From NCBI RefSeq assembly GCF_020193655.1, contig NZ_JADYVE010000003.1, forward strand, positions 434,001 through 498,000: a stretch of 64,000 bases of DNA, given 5' to 3'. Under the pieces are notes generated by a model. The model searched no databases and was not told the origin of the DNA. It saw nothing but the letters and a program-made list of their open reading frames with translations. Shown here piece after piece: positions 16,675 through 25,089 of the stretch. The translations under genes and the position numbers were made by a program. Source of the DNA: Ensifer sp. IC3342. Lineage in GTDB: Bacteria; Pseudomonadota; Alphaproteobacteria; Rhizobiales; Rhizobiaceae. Each line of letters begins with the position of its first letter. Positions within the stretch are counted from its first letter, which is position 1.

Positions 16675-17064
16675 ATGACAAGAGCCGAACTCGCCGACCT
16701 CTACCGAGGCTACATTCAATGCCTGAACGACCAGGATTGGCCGAACCTCAGGAGGTTCGTGCATGACGACGTTCATTACAACGGCGAGCGTATCGGGCTG
16801 TCAGGCTATCGCCAGATGCTCGAAGGCGATTTCGACGCAATTCCCGATCTCCATTTCGACGTGGAACTGCTGATTTGCGACCCGCCCCGCGTTGCGAGCC
16901 GCCTGCGTTTCGACTGCACGCCGAAAGGCATGCTGTTCGGCCTCGCCGTCAACGGGCGGAAAGTCCGGTTCACCGAGAATGTCTTTTACGAGTTTGTGGA
17001 CGGACGGATCCACGGGGTCTGGTCGATCATCGACAAGGCTGCGATTGAGTCTCAGCTGGAATAA
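16675..17064 (+). CDS. SnoaL-like ester cyclase / NTF2-fold protein
   Basis: A 129-residue NTF2-fold protein: LADLYRGYIQCLNDQDWPNL, then VHDDVHYNGERIGLSGYRQM, the core LHFDVELLICDPPRVASRLR, and VRFTENVFYEFVDGRIHGVW at the end, matching SnoaL-like polyketide-cyclase relatives. Such proteins include enzymes and ligand binders, so the activity is unassigned. It begins 19 bases after the DUF1801 stop. Composition changes visibly between the two genes, and their reading frames differ. Confidence 0.8.
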   Translation: MTRAELADLYRGYIQCLNDQDWPNLRRFVHDDVHYNGERIGLSGYRQMLEGDFDAIPDLHFDVELLICDPPRVASRLRFDCTPKGMLFGLAVNGRKVRFTENVFYEFVDGRIHGVWSIIDKAAIESQLE

Positions 17065-17106
17065 TTCCACGAACAAGCGAACGCACCCATCAAGAAAGGC
17101 GACCCG

Positions 17107-17535
17107 ATGGACGGAAAAGCAGAAGACAATCCCTCTCGGCTGATCGATGCCAGAATAAAAGAGCTAGGCGATTGGCGGAGCGAAACCCTCGCCCGGGTCC
17201 GCGCGCTGATCAAGGAGGCCGACCCTGAAGTCGTCGAGGAATGGAAATGGCGAGGCGTTCCGGTGTGGTCGCATGCCGGGATCATCTGCACCGGCGAGAC
17301 CTACAAGCAGGTCGTCAAGCTTACCTTCGCCAAGGGCGCTTCCCTCAAGGACCCCACAAGCCTCTTTAACTCCAGCCTCGAGGGCAACACCCGGCGTGCC
17401 ATCGATATCCGCGAGGGCGAAGAGATCGATGAGGAGGCGCTGAAGGCGCTGATCCGCGCCGCCGTGGAACTGAACACGTCGGCCAAGGCGGCCCGCGCCC
17501 GGAAGAAACCGAAGAGCGTTGAGGAGCGTCGTTAA
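17107..17535 (+). CDS. DUF1801 domain protein
   Basis: A 142-residue cytosolic protein built almost entirely of one DUF1801 domain: IDARIKELGDWRSETLARVR, EEWKWRGVPVWSHAGIICTG, YKQVVKLTFAKGASLKDPTS and IDIREGEEIDEEALKALIRA. It is about 40% shorter than the DUF1801 gene 450 bases upstream and only distantly like it, so the two are probably not a recent duplication. AAGAAAGG lies before ATG 17107. The function is unknown. Confidence 0.82.
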   Translation: MDGKAEDNPSRLIDARIKELGDWRSETLARVRALIKEADPEVVEEWKWRGVPVWSHAGIICTGETYKQVVKLTFAKGASLKDPTSLFNSSLEGNTRRAIDIREGEEIDEEALKALIRAAVELNTSAKAARARKKPKSVEERR

Positions 17536-17563
17536 TCTCTTGGGAGCGCGTCGTGGGAGCGCG

Positions 17564-18016
17564 CTAGATTACGACGAGATCTGTGTGGCCGAAACCCTTG
17601 GTGTAGTCGAGTACGGAGATGATTGTCGGCGTCACGCGGAATATGCGAACCTGCTCCGCAGTGGGCATCGGCCCTGGCAGCGAGACCTGCTCCGGATACT
17701 TCAGCGGCAGCATCCGCAGGACCTTTTCCGCTTCGCTCCGGTCAACAACCGCCTGTGCACGCGCCGCCATGGAAAGGCCGGTGATTTCCATCACCTGCGG
17801 CGTGTCATGATCGATGGTCAGGGACACGCGATCGTCTCGCGTCAGGTTGGCCGCCTTTTGGCTATCCAACCCGCAAAGGAAGTAGAGGGTAAGCCCTTCA
17901 TTCACGTAACCGACGGTGGTTGCCTGCGGCCAACCATCCGGCCTCAGCGTTGCAATGGTCATGATACGGTGCTGATCCAGCAGCGCCAGGATCTTACTTC
18001 TGAGCTCTTCGTTCAT
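17564..18016 (-). CDS. Pyridoxamine 5'-phosphate oxidase-family (FMN/F420 split-barrel) protein
   Basis: A 150-residue split-barrel flavoprotein. LDQHRIMTIATLRPDGWPQA and TTVGYVNEGLTLYFLCGLDS are the opening strands that bind the flavin phosphate; SLTIDHDTPQVMEITGLSMA is the central strand pair. It lacks the C-terminal block of true PdxH, so it is a general family member, not the vitamin B6 enzyme. ATG 18016 follows GGAG. It is convergent with the DUF1801 gene; the two stops are 29 bases apart. Confidence 0.8.
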   Translation of the reverse strand: MNEELRSKILALLDQHRIMTIATLRPDGWPQATTVGYVNEGLTLYFLCGLDSQKAANLTRDDRVSLTIDHDTPQVMEITGLSMAARAQAVVDRSEAEKVLRMLPLKYPEQVSLPGPMPTAEQVRIFRVTPTIISVLDYTKGFGHTDLVVI

Positions 18017-18152
18017 CACTCGTCTCCGGGATTTGCAGACGGTGACAATCATAGGAACCGTGGTTCGCGCAGCATTGACCGACGTCAACCGCGATGCCCG
18101 GCAATCGCGATTGGGCGTCTGACCGTGTCCGCGACGGTCTCGTCGACGCAGG

Positions 18153-18419
18153 TCACGCGAACCGGGCTGCGCTTCTCGCGCGCGCCTTTGCCGCCTCTTC
18201 CTCGCGGTTGCGTGGCGGTTGCGATGTTTCAAGGGCATCGATGAGTTCGCGGGCGCATTGCGCGATTGCGCTCACCGCGTGATCGAATGCCGCTTCATTC
18301 CGCTTCGACGGCCTGGTCGTTCCGCTCAGCTTGCGCACGAACTGCAATGCCGCATCGCGGATTTCCTCGTCCGTCGCCGGCGGATCGAAATTGAACAGGG
18401 GTCTTATGTTTCTGCACAT
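18153..18419 (-). CDS. DUF2277 domain protein
   Basis: An 88-residue cytosolic protein starting MCRNIRPLFNFDPPATDEEI, which is the conserved opening of DUF2277, followed by RDAALQFVRKLSGTTRPSKR and a helical region ending in a variable Arg/Ala-rich tail. Members are common in alpha-proteobacteria and have no known role. It is on the same strand as the split-barrel gene but 137 bases away. Confidence 0.85.
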   Translation of the reverse strand: MCRNIRPLFNFDPPATDEEIRDAALQFVRKLSGTTRPSKRNEAAFDHAVSAIAQCARELIDALETSQPPRNREEEAAKARARSAARFA

Positions 18420-18535
18420 GGCTTGCTCCCGGTCATCCTCGTTTCCCTCACCTCGATGGGCCTTTCACCGAGCATAAAGACAGAATACGTCATAACAGTC
18501 GCAGCATTTGCGCCAAATAGCATCGATTTGCAGCG

Positions 18536-19147
18536 TTACGGGCGTTTCCTGCAAATCAGATCGACCGCCACGTCGCTAAGCTTGTCGAGCGCATCTCGCG
18601 GCTCGCCGGCACGCGCTCGGACGGCGAGCGAATGCATGACGGCCGAGGTCACGGATGCCAAGCCGGCAGCGTTGGCTTCCGGATCGAGCTCGCCATCGGC
18701 AATGGCGTTGCGAATACGCTCCTCCAGGACGGCATTGAATGCGCCAAGGCTCTCCTGCAGCACCTGACGGACGGCCGGCCGATGCACGGCTTCGACGGAA
18801 GCGGTTCCGATGAGCAAGCACCCGCGTGCCGCGTCCGCCGACGCCATGTAGACATCCGTCGCTTTGTCCAAGACCTCTGCCAGTTCCGTCCTGAGTGACC
18901 GTTTACCGCTCAGGATCTCTCGCATAGCATCGACACTGGCGTCGCGGTAACGCATGAGCGCCGCGATATACAGAGCCTCCTTGTCGCCGAATGCTCCGGC
19001 GAGGCTCGGACGCGTCATCTGTGTTGCCGCGCTGAGATCATCAAGCGATGTCGCAGCGAAACCGGCCGACCAGAAAAGATCGCTCGCCCGCTCAAGTGCC
19101 TGTTCCCGATCATATTGTACCGGCCGCCCGCGTTTCGCATTGGTCAT
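18536..19147 (-). CDS. TetR/AcrR-family regulator of the adjacent GST
   Basis: A 203-residue TetR protein. HTH: EQALERASDLFWSAGFAATS, then LDDLSAATQMTRPSLAGAFG and DKEALYIAALMRY. The C-terminal domain (TetR_C_11-like: RGCLLIGTASVEAVHRPAVR) is the kind often found with redox-stress genes. It is divergent from the GST gene at 19255; the dyad at 19191-19206 lies between them, so repression of the GST is likely. Confidence 0.88.
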   Translation of the reverse strand: MTNAKRGRPVQYDREQALERASDLFWSAGFAATSLDDLSAATQMTRPSLAGAFGDKEALYIAALMRYRDASVDAMREILSGKRSLRTELAEVLDKATDVYMASADAARGCLLIGTASVEAVHRPAVRQVLQESLGAFNAVLEERIRNAIADGELDPEANAAGLASVTSAVMHSLAVRARAGEPRDALDKLSDVAVDLICRKRP

Positions 19148-19190
19148 TTATATTCGATCTCGCATAAAAAGATTGACGTCACCAGAATTA

Positions 19191-19206
19191 TATGCGAATT
19201 CGTATA
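19191..19206. promoter_or_regulatory. Operator-like dyad TATGCGAATTCGTATA
   Basis: A 16-base dyad that is symmetrical except at one pair of positions, centred on GAATTC. It sits 43 bases upstream of the TetR start and 48 bases upstream of the GST start. A partial second copy, TATTCGATCTCGCATA, is at 19150-19165. Two spaced sites fit a TetR-controlled divergent promoter. Confidence 0.5.
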
Positions 19207-19254
19207 AATGTCGAGCAGCAGTCAGGCCCGACCCATTCGAGATCGGAGAAAGCC

Positions 19255-19893
19255 ATGAAACTCTATATCCACCAGGCCGCCTGTTCCCTGTCGCCTCACA
19301 TCGTCGCGCGGGAACTCGAACTTGATATCGACATCATCGAGATCGACCGCAAAACGCAGAGGACCAGCGACGGCGAGGATTTTCTCAGCCTCAACCCGAA
19401 CGGATACGTGCCGGTGCTGGAACTGGACGACGGCGAGATCCTCATGGAAGGGCCGGCAATCGTCCAGCATCTGGCCGACACGAAGCCATCCGGCGGTCTC
19501 GCGCCTCGCGATGCCCGTGAACGCCGGCGCATCCAGTCGCTCTTGAATTTCGTATCGACCGAACTCCACAAGCCGATGGCCCAGATGTTCTATCCCGAAT
19601 ATGCCGCGGTGAAGGATGCGCTTCGAAAGCATGTCACGGCACGTCTCGACTGGATATCGACCCAGTTTGCCGGAGACTTTCTCACCGGCGACCGCTTGAG
19701 CGTCGCCGATGTCTATCTCTTCGTCTGCCTCAACTGGACTCAGTGGAAGGACATCGATCTGTCACGCTGGCCAGGGCTCGAAGCTTTCATGCGCCGCGTC
19801 GGCGCCCGTCCTGCGGTGCGTGAAGCGCTGCGGGCCGAACGGCTCGCGCACCGCGCCAATGGCGTGTTCTTCGCACCGCGCACGGCTGCGTGA
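19255..19893 (+). CDS. Glutathione S-transferase, beta class
   Basis: A 212-residue GST. The N-terminal thioredoxin fold starts MKLYIHQAACSLSPHIVARE, with Cys10 in the position used by beta-class enzymes, then NPNGYVPVLELDDGEILMEG with the cis-Pro and the glutathione-contacting EG/S region. The C-terminal helical domain includes FLTGDRLSVADVYLFVCLNW, the N-capping box. It conjugates or exchanges glutathione with electrophiles. The divergent TetR suggests induction by a toxic compound. GGAGAAAG precedes ATG 19255. An SnoaL-like gene follows 12 bases later and is probably cotranscribed. Confidence 0.9.
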   Translation: MKLYIHQAACSLSPHIVARELELDIDIIEIDRKTQRTSDGEDFLSLNPNGYVPVLELDDGEILMEGPAIVQHLADTKPSGGLAPRDARERRRIQSLLNFVSTELHKPMAQMFYPEYAAVKDALRKHVTARLDWISTQFAGDFLTGDRLSVADVYLFVCLNWTQWKDIDLSRWPGLEAFMRRVGARPAVREALRAERLAHRANGVFFAPRTAA

Positions 19894-19905
19894 AGGGAGG
19901 TCATG

Positions 19906-20283
19906 ATGACAAGCTTCAAAGACCCGGAAAGTCTCAACACGGCCGAAATTCTGGCACGCTTCAACCAGGTATTTCTCAACCACGACCCTGCTGCCCTCGA
20001 GGATCTCGTTGCCGATGATTGCATCATCGAAAACACCCAGCCGGCACCGGACGGCGCCCGCCATGAAGGAAAGGCAGCCTGCATCGAGCTTTGGACAAAA
20101 ATCGCCACGATGCCCGATGCTTACTTCGAAACGGAAGGCATCATCGCGCGCGGCGATCGCGGCGAAATCCGCTGGCGGCTGATTTGGGGCCCGGAGCACC
20201 GCGATTCCGTGCGCGGCGTGAACCTCATGCACGTGCGCAACGGGCGGATCGTGGAGGCGCTGGGTTATGTGAAGGGCGCCTGA
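19906..20283 (+). CDS. SnoaL/NTF2-fold protein cotranscribed with the GST
   Basis: A 125-residue NTF2-fold protein: TAEILARFNQVFLNHDPAAL, VADDCIIENTQPAPDGARHE, RGEIRWRLIWGPEHRDSVRG and VNLMHVRNGRIVEALGYVKG. The conserved pattern (ILxxFNxxFxxHD, then GxIVExxGY) is the nuclear transport factor 2-like steroid-isomerase group. Of two adjacent ATGs (19903, 19906), the second has the better 5-base distance to GGGAGG. It likely belongs to the same TetR-controlled unit as the GST; its activity is unknown. Confidence 0.8.
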   Translation: MTSFKDPESLNTAEILARFNQVFLNHDPAALEDLVADDCIIENTQPAPDGARHEGKAACIELWTKIATMPDAYFETEGIIARGDRGEIRWRLIWGPEHRDSVRGVNLMHVRNGRIVEALGYVKGA

Positions 20284-20697
20284 CCCTCACATGGCCAGCA
20301 AGGTTAGCGTCATCTTCGGTCCCGCCTGTCACGGAGAAAGACAGGCGGGATTGCCTTTGGACGGTTAGCCTCTCCGAGCCGCCCGGCGCTGTACCCCCCT
20401 CTGCCCTGCCGGCCATCTCCCCCACAAGGGGGAAGATCGGCTGGAGCAACGATCTGCCCACGATGGCTGCGAGCCACGACATCCAAGAAATCAATAGGCC
20501 GAACCGTTGGTGGAGCGAGGCATCGCCACTTGCCAATCTCCCCCCTTGCGGGGGAGATGCCCGGCAGGGCAGAGGGGGGTATCGATACCCGTGCCCCTGA
20601 GTTCCGGCATTGCCATCCCGCCCTACAGCGCCGCGCGTCTTGTCTGACCCGCAAGGTCGCTGTAGCGAGAGAGACAGGCAGGCGTGCTACCAGCCAG
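20284..20697. repeat. Repeat-only gap: inverted GC-rich pair and a palindrome
   Basis: Two copies of a CCCTCTGCCCTGCCGGCCAT / TCTCCCCCACAAGGGGG block face each other: 20392-20440 forward and 20536-20585 reversed (GGGGGAGATGCCCGGCAGGG). About 100 bases lie between them. At 20622-20667 there is a copy of the main palindrome (CTACAGCGCCGCGCGTCTTG...GTCGCTGTAG). No gene is supported. Confidence 0.7.
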
Positions 20698-21738
20698 CTA
20701 GCCCTCCGCCACCACCAACGACAGATGATGCGGCGCCAGGGCATCGAGGTAATCGCGGGCATCGAAAATGGCGCCCGGCGCCTGAGCCCCGCTACCCCTC
20801 ACCCTGCCGTCAAGGATGCGCTGAACGGCTTCTGAGATGAGCGGCGCCGAGAAGGCGTAGATGTCTTGCCCCTCAGCCGCGATCCGCCGGATCTGCTCGC
20901 CCTTTCGCACGCTCGCCTCGACCAGGAAGATCTGGGCGGATCGGCCCTTCTCGTCCGCGGGCTTTGGCGGCGGTGTCGCCGGATCCCGAACGTCGCTAAG
21001 CGCGGTGCGATTGAGATAGGTGCGAAGCTCGGATGACCGTGTATGCCGCGCAATCACGACGATCTCCGAAAACGGCAGCTCGACGACCTTCTGCCGTGCA
21101 AACGGCTCCGGGAAGTCCCAGTCGATCTCGGCGGCCGGCTGACGCACCGGCGTAAGCTCGCCATTGGCAACGATCATGCGCGGCGCGGTGTTCTTCTCGC
21201 CCGTTATTCGCGTGCCTTGCGTCGGATGCCAGCTGTCGAGCGCGATCCCGACCCTGATCTGGTCGGCGAACTCCCAGCCGCCCATGGCAGCCGTAACGAG
21301 CAGGTCGGCAAAGCCGCCATAAAAGCCCATGGCCGGAATGACGAGGACCCCGGCATCGCGCGCCGCCTTGTCGAATTTGTCGTAGATCGCCTGCGCGCTC
21401 GGCTGCTCGGCCGTCACATCGAGATAGTGGATTCCCGCACGAAGCGCTGCGGAAGCCACGGCATCTGCGGTGTCGAGAAAAGGGCCGGCGCAGTTGATGA
21501 CCGCGGCCGCCCCCTTGAATGCCTGATCGAGCGAGTGTGGGTCGTCCGCCGAGCCGCTCCGCACCTCGATGCCGCGATCGGCGAAGTCCGCCAGCTTCGC
21601 CACGTTGCGTGCGACGGCGATCGGGGTGATGCCGCGACCCAACAGTTCCGTGACGACGAAACGCCCCGTATGCCCGGCAGCCCCGAACACGGCGACAGCC
21701 CGATCCTGCTTCGAAGTTCCTGATATGCGAACAGCCAT
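20698..21738 (-). CDS. Saccharopine dehydrogenase-like NAD(P)-binding protein
   Basis: A 346-residue oxidoreductase-like protein. The Rossmann opening VAVFGAAGHTGRFVVTELLG is followed by ARNVAKLADFADRGIEVRSG, INCAGPFLDTADAVASAALR and HYLDVTAEQPSAQAIYDKFD, the saccharopine dehydrogenase NADP-binding family pattern. The C-terminal half lacks the lysine-pathway active-site region, so the enzyme probably acts on another substrate or is the trans-acting enoyl-reductase type. It is divergent from a TetR gene, with a large shared palindrome between them at 21752-21796, and is very likely its target. Confidence 0.83.
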   Translation of the reverse strand: MAVRISGTSKQDRAVAVFGAAGHTGRFVVTELLGRGITPIAVARNVAKLADFADRGIEVRSGSADDPHSLDQAFKGAAAVINCAGPFLDTADAVASAALRAGIHYLDVTAEQPSAQAIYDKFDKAARDAGVLVIPAMGFYGGFADLLVTAAMGGWEFADQIRVGIALDSWHPTQGTRITGEKNTAPRMIVANGELTPVRQPAAEIDWDFPEPFARQKVVELPFSEIVVIARHTRSSELRTYLNRTALSDVRDPATPPPKPADEKGRSAQIFLVEASVRKGEQIRRIAAEGQDIYAFSAPLISEAVQRILDGRVRGSGAQAPGAIFDARDYLDALAPHHLSLVVAEG

Positions 21739-21751
21739 TGATTTTCCTTCA

Positions 21752-21796
21752 CGCTACAGACCTGTTTGTTCCATCGGTACAAACAAGTCTGTAGCG
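21752..21796. promoter_or_regulatory. Long inverted repeat, probable double TetR operator
   Basis: CGCTACAGACCTGTTTGT and ACAAACAAGTCTGTAGCG are 18-base arms that match at 17 positions, separated by 9 bases. Within the arms AGACxTGTTTGT is the kind of half-site seen for TetR proteins. The element starts 13 bases upstream of the dehydrogenase ATG and ends 44 bases before the TetR ATG. Confidence 0.65.
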
Positions 21797-21840
21797 TGTC
21801 AAGCGTGGCTGTGCTAGGTTCCCGGCATTGGAGGTAAGCG

Positions 21841-22437
21841 ATGACGAAAAGCGTGGCCAAACCGAAAGACCACGATGCCGTCGACGTGAAGGACAGGATC
21901 CTCGAGACGGCATCGACACTATTCTACGAGCGCGGCGTGCGCGCCGTGGGGGTTGACCTGGTGGTTGAGGAGGCAGGCGTCGCCAAGACCAGCCTCTATC
22001 GACACTTCGGCACAAAGGACGATCTCGTCGCCGCCTTCCTCGCGCGCGAGGACCAGGATTTCTGGGGCACGTGGGACCGTGTGGCTGAAAAACATGGCGA
22101 TGACGCGCAAGCGGAGCTCTACGCGCATCTGGAATGGATCGGCGAGCGGGTCGGACGGCCGAACTATCGCGGCTGCCCGCAGATCAACGTCGCCGCGGAG
22201 TTTCCGGAAGCCGACCACCCGGCGCGGAAGGTCGCCGCAGCCCACAAGCGTGAAATGCGGCGTCGGTTGAAGGGGATCGCGGAGCGGCTTAATGTCGGCC
22301 GCCCGGACGAACTTGCCGGTCAGCTCGCCTTGCTCATCAACGGCGCATTCGTCAGTTCGCAGGTTCTGGAACCGAGCGAAGCCATTCCGCTCCTGCGGCG
22401 AACCGCGCACGCGCTCATTACCGCCGCTGGGTCATAG
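21841..22437 (+). CDS. TetR/AcrR-family regulator of the divergent dehydrogenase
   Basis: A 198-residue TetR repressor. DNA-binding domain: VKDRILETASTLFYERGVRA, VGVDLVVEEAGVAKTSLYRH and FGTKDDLVAAFLARE. The C-terminal domain contains YRGCPQINVAAEFPEADHPA, a common segment in TetR_C_33-type regulators. ATG 21841 follows GGAGGTAAGC. The 45-base inverted repeat upstream is its probable binding site. Confidence 0.9.
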   Translation: MTKSVAKPKDHDAVDVKDRILETASTLFYERGVRAVGVDLVVEEAGVAKTSLYRHFGTKDDLVAAFLAREDQDFWGTWDRVAEKHGDDAQAELYAHLEWIGERVGRPNYRGCPQINVAAEFPEADHPARKVAAAHKREMRRRLKGIAERLNVGRPDELAGQLALLINGAFVSSQVLEPSEAIPLLRRTAHALITAAGS

Positions 22438-22524
22438 GAAGGTCGCGGTCCCTCGCCCGGCAGCCCCCTATTCCCTGGCCGCCCTCGCCCTCGGTTTCAA
22501 CGGGGTGCTGCATTCACCTCCCCA

Positions 22525-22935
22525 TCAGACGTTCGGATCGATGCGGTAGAAATAATCCGTGGCGAGCCGCACCTCGCGGCCGTCAAGCCACCGCTCCCTC
22601 CGTGCCACGCGGCTGATGCCCAATTCGCGCAGCTCTCCATCGGTCAAATGGTCGATCTTTCCCCAGATTGCCCGGCTACCTCCCCAGATTCTCCATTGGG
22701 TGGCCAAGGTGCTGAGCCTTGCGAGAAGCCGCAGGAGACCGTTCGCCGTGGTGTGTTCAGCCAAGGGCTTGGCGATCCCTGCTTCGCACTCATGTCCCGT
22801 CAGACTGATATCGTCGATCAAACGGGGATCGGCATTCGCCTTTTGCTCGCGTTCCGAGCGGGTCGCCGGGCTGTAGTGCCGACGCGTCCGCGCCGCCTGA
22901 TGCGAGGCCGACGCAAGGGTGAGTGTATCGTTCAT
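22525..22935 (-). CDS. DUF1127 (YjiS-like) domain protein
   Basis: A 136-residue protein. The first 85 residues are polar and unconserved. The end contains the DUF1127 motif GKIDHLTDGELRELGISR, preceded by WRIWGGSRAIW. DUF1127 proteins in rhizobia are small, Arg-rich and often stress-induced or RNA-binding; this one is longer than the usual 45-70 residues. ATG 22935 follows GGAGGTTGCC. Confidence 0.75.
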   Translation of the reverse strand: MNDTLTLASASHQAARTRRHYSPATRSEREQKANADPRLIDDISLTGHECEAGIAKPLAEHTTANGLLRLLARLSTLATQWRIWGGSRAIWGKIDHLTDGELRELGISRVARRERWLDGREVRLATDYFYRIDPNV

Positions 22936-23076
22936 GGCAACCTCCATATGCTCTAGAGGTTGAATTCTGCCGGCTACGAACAGCGCCGTAATTAAGCGCT
23001 CCCAAATAGTTCTCAAAACTTCCAAACGGGCGCCGCGCATCCAGTCGGACGCGCAAGGTCGCACGCCTGGGCGGGG

Positions 23077-23685
23077 TCACATCCCGCTCAACAGCCGGTA
23101 AGCGATCGTCCACATGACAGCGGCGATCACGCTATCCAGCACCCGCCATGCCGATGGCCGCGAGAAAATCGGGCGCAGCCACTTGGCGCCGTAGCCAAGC
23201 GCGAAAAAGAACAGGAACGAGGCGGACATGGCACCGGCGGCAAACAGCATCTCCTCGCCGGGAAAGCGGGTCGCAATGGTGCCCAGAAGGACGACCGTAT
23301 CCAGGTAGACATGCGGATTGAGCCAGGTGAGCGCAAGGCATGTCGCAAAGGTCGGCCAGAACCTCGAAGAGACTTCCTCCTCAACCGTCAGCGCCCCGGA
23401 AGAGCGAGCTGCCGAATGGAGGCTTTTTGCGCCGTACCAGATGAGGAAGGCCGCTCCCCCAAACCGCATGGCGGGGTCAAGCCAGGGCAGCATGGCCGCG
23501 ATCTGTCCGAGGCTGGTAACGCCCAGCAGGATCAGGATCGCGTCGGACAGGCCGCATGTGAGGCACACGGCGAACACATGCTCGCGCCGCAATCCCTGGC
23601 GCAGAATGAAGGCATTCTGCGCACCGATTGCCACGATCAGGCTCAAGCCCATCATCAAGCCAGTCATATAGATCGGAAGGTTCAT
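23077..23685 (-). CDS. argO: LysE/ArgO-family basic amino-acid exporter
   Basis: A 202-residue inner-membrane exporter with about six helices. The opening GLMMGLSLIVAIGAQNAFIL and RQGLRREHVFAVCLTCGLSD are diagnostic of LysE/ArgO. The centre has TCLALTWLNPHVYLDTVVLL, the conserved NPxxxxD motif. It exports arginine, lysine or toxic analogues such as canavanine. The divergently encoded ArgP/LysG-type regulator at 23790 is its standard activator. The arginine/lysine choice is not decidable, so the symbol is provisional. Confidence 0.88.
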   Translation of the reverse strand: MNLPIYMTGLMMGLSLIVAIGAQNAFILRQGLRREHVFAVCLTCGLSDAILILLGVTSLGQIAAMLPWLDPAMRFGGAAFLIWYGAKSLHSAARSSGALTVEEEVSSRFWPTFATCLALTWLNPHVYLDTVVLLGTIATRFPGEEMLFAAGAMSASFLFFFALGYGAKWLRPIFSRPSAWRVLDSVIAAVMWTIAYRLLSGM

Positions 23686-23789
23686 GCCGACGAAATGCTC
23701 CGCGAACGAAAGAATGGGCCTTTCTCTAGCGAACGCCGGAGAGTTAGGATAATTAAATAACGTAAATCCGATTAAGATGAGCTAATGCG
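23686..23789. promoter_or_regulatory. ArgP/exporter divergent control region
   Basis: About 100 bases with an AT-rich core from 23745 to 23785 (ATAATTAAATAACGTAAATC). The region contains T-N11-A arrangements expected for a LysR-type site. The exact site cannot be fixed by eye. Confidence 0.35.
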
Positions 23790-24689
23790 ATGCTCGATTA
23801 TCCTGCGCTTCACGCCGTGGCGACCGTCGTCCAGACCGGCAGTTTTGAAAAGGCGGCTGCCGCTTTGAACGTAACGCCCTCGGCCGTCTCCCAACGGGTA
23901 AAGCAGCTGGAAGAGCGCCTCGGCGTGGTCTTGATCATCAGGGGAAACCCCTGCACGGCAACCGAAAAGGGAGCATGGCTGTGCCGGCACATAGAGAATG
24001 TCGGCATGCTGGAAGGCGAGTTGATGGAGCATCTTCCGTCGCTTGCCGATCCCGACAAGCCGCGGGAGCAAGTGACGCTTCACATCGCGACCAGTGCCGA
24101 TAGCCTCGGAACATGGTTCCTGCCGGCCATATCGAATTTTTCCAAGCGCTCCCGCTATCTTCTGAACGTCGCCATCGACGACGAAGAGCATACGGCCGAA
24201 TGGCTGCAGCGCGGCCGCGTGCTCGCGGCGGTCACCAGCCTCGAAAAGCCGATCTCGGGCTGCCGCCGCACGTCACTCGGAGCGCTCCGCTATCATGCGA
24301 CGGCAAGCCCCGAGTTCATGGCCAAATACTTCGCCGACGGCGTCACAGCAGAGGCGATCGCGCGCGCCCCCGCGCTGACCTTCAACCAGAAAGACCGGCT
24401 GCAAAGCCGCTGGATTCGTCAGGCCTTGGGACAGGATCTAACCTATCCCACCCATTGGCTGCCATCGACACAGAGCTTCCTCGAGGCCAGCCTCTCCGGC
24501 ATGGGCTGGTGCATGAACCCTGCCCTCCTCGCCGTAGAGCATCTCGCTTCCGGGCGGCTCGTCGAACTCATCCCCCAAACCCCGCTCGACGTGCCGCTTT
24601 TCTGGCAGATCAATCGGCTTGCCGCCGATCGGCTGGTGGACCTGACGCACGAAGTGGTCGCAACAGCAAAATCGCGGCTTCTCGGGTGA
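23790..24689 (+). CDS. argP: LysR-family regulator ArgP/LysG
   Basis: A 299-residue LysR protein. HTH: LHAVATVVQTGSFEKAAAAL, then NVTPSAVSQRVKQLEERLGV. The effector domain contains EEHTAEWLQRGRVLAAVTSL, SLSGMGWCMNPALLAVEHLA and a W-Q-I-N-R-L end that are typical of the ArgP/IciA group. In this family the protein activates an adjacent LysE/ArgO exporter when basic amino acids are in excess. The gene order and spacing here match that arrangement. Confidence 0.9.
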   Translation: MLDYPALHAVATVVQTGSFEKAAAALNVTPSAVSQRVKQLEERLGVVLIIRGNPCTATEKGAWLCRHIENVGMLEGELMEHLPSLADPDKPREQVTLHIATSADSLGTWFLPAISNFSKRSRYLLNVAIDDEEHTAEWLQRGRVLAAVTSLEKPISGCRRTSLGALRYHATASPEFMAKYFADGVTAEAIARAPALTFNQKDRLQSRWIRQALGQDLTYPTHWLPSTQSFLEASLSGMGWCMNPALLAVEHLASGRLVELIPQTPLDVPLFWQINRLAADRLVDLTHEVVATAKSRLLG

Positions 24690-24849
24690 ACCTACTCCAA
24701 CGTGAATGCCCGTTCCGACCGTGATGCAGTATTGGCCGAACTTGGCCGCATCGCCCGGAACGATTTGGCGGCGGTCTCATTGGCCATCCGTCCATCGTCT
24801 CTAGGGGGCCGAACGCGGTCACAGAGATTTTTCAGCGGAATTTGCCACG

Positions 24850-24990
24850 TCAGCCATACGGCCCATGAACGTCGACCGGCTTGTATGCAGCGGTCAGCGT
24901 GCGAAAGATTTCGCGGGCGACGTAGTCGGTAGCAGGGGTGCCTGGGCCGGCCGGCTCCCCGCAAAGTGTCAGCGTTTCGTGCAGCCCTTT
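24850..24990 (-). pseudogene. Unidentified gene remnant, C-terminal 46 codons
   Basis: A minus-strand frame closed by TGA at 24850 reads KGLHETLTLCGEPAGPGTPA, TDYVAREIFRTLTAAYKPVD and VHGPYG. It looks like the amphipathic end of an enzyme, with no start codon, and an in-frame stop lies immediately upstream. I do not recognise the family. The rest of the 24690-25089 gap shows nothing coding and no clear repeat. Confidence 0.3.
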
Positions 24991-25089
24991 CTAAAACGCG
25001 TCATTCTGACAGGTGGTGGACAGGTATCGAGGACAACATCCCGCCCCCGCGAGCGCGATCTGCTCGTGGTCATTCGAAAGGGAATATGA

